Origin: an uncultured Bacilli bacterium
GTDB lineage: Bacteria > Bacillota_I > Bacilli_A > RF39 > UBA660
Direction of reading: 5' to 3'
Assembly (NCBI GenBank): GCA_947629115.1
Contig: CANRCL010000045.1
Coordinates: forward strand, 1 to 8,751
Length of the DNA stretch: 8,751 nt
Both the position numbers and the translations under genes were made by a program. The notes beneath the pieces were generated by a model. That model saw nothing but the letters and a program-made list of their open reading frames with translations, had not been told where the DNA came from and searched no databases. Positions 7,120-8,751 of this stretch are shown here, one piece after another. Within the stretch, counting starts at the first letter, position 1. Every line of letters starts with the position of its first letter.

Positions 7120-7126
7120 ATTTTAA

Positions 7127-7801
7127 ATGACAATTCAAAAGAAAATTAAAGATATATTTAAACAATTTTTAATCATTTTACTTTATATTTTTATGATTAC
7201 CGGCTTACAAATACTTTTTTATAATTCTATCACTAGTTCTAATCAAGTAATCATGAATTTATCCAACATTTTAATTTATTTAATTGTTTTAACAGTATTT
7301 TTAATTATCTTTCGTAAAAATATTATTCCTGATTTTGATGATTTTAAAAAGAACGGTCAAAAATATCTAAATGATAAAGTATATCTATATTTAATTGGCC
7401 TTGTTATTATGTTAGTAAGTAATCTTATCATAAGTAAATTTATAGGACTTCCTCAAAATGAAGAAGCCAACCGAGAATTATTAAAAAGTTTACCTATTTA
7501 TTCCATCTTAAGCACTGTTATTTTTGCTCCAATTATTGAAGAAGCAATGACCCGAATTATTTTAAAAGATACTTTTAAACATTCTATTATTTATATCTTT
7601 TTATCGGGATTTATCTTTGGTTTATTACACGTTATTTTTAGTGATAATATTTGGGAATTATTTTATATTATTTCTTATGGGTCTTTAGGATTTGCCTTTG
7701 CCAAAATGTATTATGATACCAATAACATTTGGTGTAGCATTTTCTTTCATTCAATGCATAATTTTATTTCTGTGATGTTATTATTGATAGGAGTAGTTTA
7801 A
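7127..7801 (+). CDS. CPBP-family intramembrane glutamic endopeptidase (Abi/CAAX-protease-like)
   Basis: This 224-residue protein is strongly hydrophobic, with about six membrane segments (roughly 13-33, 45-62, 86-105, 124-139, 153-171, 176-192, and a C-terminal one at 203-221). The three family signatures are present: EEAMTR (Glu138-Glu139, Arg143) for motif 1 (EExxxR), FGLLH (Phe164 to His168) for motif 2 (FxxxH), and HSMHN (His208 to Asn212) for the last motif (HxxxN). The Glu and His residues form the catalytic centre in Rce1-type proteases, so an active enzyme is expected. Family members cleave membrane proteins or peptides, and in Gram-positives are linked to bacteriocin self-immunity, peptide maturation and surface protein display. 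The substrate here is unknown. It is transcribed divergently from the pilus-like operon and is the first gene of a two-gene unit; processing of an operon product is possible but unsupported beyond adjacency. Confidence 0.88.
   Translation: MTIQKKIKDIFKQFLIILLYIFMITGLQILFYNSITSSNQVIMNLSNILIYLIVLTVFLIIFRKNIIPDFDDFKKNGQKYLNDKVYLYLIGLVIMLVSNLIISKFIGLPQNEEANRELLKSLPIYSILSTVIFAPIIEEAMTRIILKDTFKHSIIYIFLSGFIFGLLHVIFSDNIWELFYIISYGSLGFAFAKMYYDTNNIWCSIFFHSMHNFISVMLLLIGVV
7789..7793 (+). promoter_or_regulatory. Shine-Dalgarno site of the phosphoesterase gene
   Basis: AGGAG within the last codons of the protease gene lies 11 nt before the ATG at 7805. The spacing is slightly long but it is the only good site, and it supports co-translation of the pair. 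Confidence 0.65.
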
Positions 7802-7804
7802 TTT

Positions 7805-8626
7805 ATGAGAAAATATTTAATTTTGTTGATAATCTTATTATTTTGTATTTTTTTATATGGCCATTATGTAGAAGTTAATAACTTTAAAGTAAAAGAATAC
7901 ACTATAAATAATGATAAAGTGCCCCAATCTTTTGAAGACTTAAAAATTGTTCAAATATCTGATATTTTATATGAAAAGGGATATAATTTAGAGAGAATAT
8001 TAGATGAAGTTAATAATTTAAAAGCCGATATAATTGTTTATAGCGGAGATTTATTTAAAAAAAATTATTCTTATAATGAAGAAGACTATAATACTTTGAA
8101 AGATTTTTTTAAAAAGTTAAATGCCTCTTTATATAAATATGCTGTTATTGGAGACAATGATATGGCTTATTTAGATAAGTATAAAGATATTTTATATGAT
8201 GCTAATTTTAAATTACTTGATGATAGTAATATGTTATTATTTTATAAAGACCCTACTCCAATTAATATAGTTGGGATAACTAATCCAGAAAAAATAGAAG
8301 ATTTATTAACGGCTGATGTGGAATATAATTATACTTTAGTAATTACTCATAAACCTGATAATATTATTTCATTAAGTAATTATGATGTAGATACAATTTT
8401 AAGCGGCCATTCTCTAGGTGGTATAATTAATGTCCCTTTCTATGGCGGAATAATAAAAAAAGAGGGAGCCCAAACTTATATATATAACACTTATAAATTA
8501 AATAATACCGAAATATTTATTTCCAATGGTTTAGGCTATGAAAAATTTAATTTTCGTTTGTTTAATACACCATCTATAAATGTTTATCGATTTAATACCC
8601 AAAAAGAACATAAGCAAATAAAATAA
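7805..8626 (+). CDS. Membrane-anchored YaeI/YkuE-like calcineurin-type phosphoesterase with degenerate metal site
   Basis: The 273-residue protein has an uncleaved-looking N-terminal membrane segment (about 4-19; no lipobox around Cys14) followed by an extracytoplasmic phosphoesterase fold. The five blocks appear in order: KIVQISDIL (Asp53), YSGDLF (Asp82), VIGDND (116-119), ITHKPD (His182) and SGHSLGG (His202), then the family's C-terminal NGLGYEKFNFRLFNTPSI. In canonical members these read SDxH, GD, GNHD, H and GHxHGG. Here the His of block I is Leu55, the Asn-His of block III is Asp117-Asn118, and the second His of block V is Leu204. Known relatives hydrolyse phosphodiester or phosphomonoester bonds, including lipid-linked ones such as UDP-2,3-diacylglucosamine in E. 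coli YaeI; activity here is doubtful. It starts 3 nt after the protease stop, so the two are co-transcribed. Family assignment is firm, function is not. Confidence 0.85.
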   Translation: MRKYLILLIILLFCIFLYGHYVEVNNFKVKEYTINNDKVPQSFEDLKIVQISDILYEKGYNLERILDEVNNLKADIIVYSGDLFKKNYSYNEEDYNTLKDFFKKLNASLYKYAVIGDNDMAYLDKYKDILYDANFKLLDDSNMLLFYKDPTPINIVGITNPEKIEDLLTADVEYNYTLVITHKPDNIISLSNYDVDTILSGHSLGGIINVPFYGGIIKKEGAQTYIYNTYKLNNTEIFISNGLGYEKFNFRLFNTPSINVYRFNTQKEHKQIK

Positions 8627-8647
8627 ACTAACATTTATTTTCATTTG
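8615..8647. terminator. A/T-rich hairpin over the phosphoesterase stop codon, possible bidirectional terminator
   Basis: Arms 8615-8627 and 8634-8647 pair over 13 bp with one bulged C (8642) around the loop CTAACA; the TAA stop (8624-8626) is inside the left arm. On the plus strand no T-run follows. On the minus strand the distal arm itself is U-rich (UUUAUUUUAUUUG). It is weak for an intrinsic terminator because only one pair is G-C. Confidence 0.35.
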
Positions 8648-8730
8648 CACTGTAAGCCTCACGACTTATTTTTACTGTTTCATAGGATTTTACTCCTCAA
8701 CAGGCCATATTTCCGACAGTCGCTGCCGTA
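8647..8730 (-). ncRNA. Candidate small structured RNA (unidentified)
   Basis: This stretch has no open frame of note and is much richer in G+C (38 of 90 bases in 8641-8730) than the AT-rich surroundings. On the minus strand GCGACUGU (8723-8716) can pair with ACAGUGC (8653-8647) with one bulged G. Next inward, GGCCU (8706-8702) pairs with AGGCU (8659-8655), and inside that AGGA (8697-8694) pairs with UCCU (8687-8684) around GUAAAA. The GGCCU helix contains a G-U pair that would be A-C on the plus strand, which favours the minus strand. A competing CUGUU/AACAG helix (8703-8699 with 8679-8675) is also possible. It converges on the phosphoesterase gene. I could not match it to a known RNA family; upstream sequence ends at the window edge. 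Confidence 0.35.
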
Positions 8731-8751
8731 CTTATTTTTTTATTATTTATT

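Noticed and set aside
7805..7870. Lipoprotein signal in the phosphoesterase (Cys14)
   Set aside because: The residues before the Cys (ILLF) do not form a lipobox, and the hydrophobic run continues past it, so it is an ordinary membrane anchor.
8712..8741. Plus-strand intrinsic terminator made of hairpin 8714-8728 and the T-run 8735-8741
   Set aside because: The 6-bp stem contains an A-C mismatch on the plus strand and the T-run begins six bases after it. The same stem pairs fully (with G-U) on the minus strand, so I prefer the minus-strand RNA reading.
1..8751. Alternative code with TGA as tryptophan (Mycoplasma-like)
   Set aside because: Trp codons I checked are TGG, and the TGA at 6301-6303 functions as a stop within a coupled ATGA overlap.
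1..8751. CRISPR array, insertion sequence, tRNA or rRNA
   Set aside because: I saw no regularly spaced direct repeats with spacers, no transposase-like frame with terminal repeats, and no tRNA or rRNA sequence signatures.

Overview
The window is AT-rich, roughly 70-75% A+T by eye, with strong Shine-Dalgarno sites. It uses the standard bacterial code: TGG encodes Trp, and a TGA stop sits in an ATGA stop/start overlap at 6301-6304. This suggests an uncultured, probably gut-associated low-GC Bacillota (Bacilli / Erysipelotrichia / RF39-like) rather than a code-4 Mycoplasma. The taxon is inferred; no marker gene is present.

The left 7 kb is one minus-strand operon that starts at a clear promoter (7044-7072) and runs off the left edge. 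In transcription order it encodes: (1) a secreted protein of about 239 aa with one C-terminal membrane anchor; (2) a 1262-aa secreted protein with 45 cysteines and no anchor of its own, translationally coupled to (1); (3) a 370-aa protein with an N-terminal membrane segment, an Asn/Ser linker and a Cys-rich head; (4) a CpaB/RcpC-like SAF-domain protein; (5) the first 194 codons of a CpaF/VirB11-type secretion ATPase. Genes are separated by at most 24 nt or overlap, and each has a good ribosome binding site. Genes 4 and 5 identify the locus as a Tad/Flp-type (type IVc pilus) assembly system. Genes 1-3 are not proteins I can name; they look like the exported, disulfide-rich surface part of that machine. 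Pilin, TadB/TadC and prepilin peptidase genes are not visible and may lie past the left edge.

A second promoter sits back to back with the operon promoter, with 6 bp between the two -35 boxes. It drives a plus-strand pair: a CPBP-family intramembrane protease (7127-7801) and, 3 nt later, a membrane-anchored YaeI/YkuE-like calcineurin-type phosphoesterase (7805-8626). The phosphoesterase has lost exactly the two histidines expected to bind the first metal, and the catalytic histidine.

The last 125 nt has no gene. It holds an A/T hairpin spanning the phosphoesterase stop codon, then about 85 nt of clearly higher GC (38 of 90 bases, against about a quarter around it) that folds into nested helices better on the minus strand than on the plus. 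It is a candidate small structured RNA.

The best candidates for something undescribed are the cysteine-rich pilus-associated surface complex, the phosphoesterase with half an active site, and the edge RNA.
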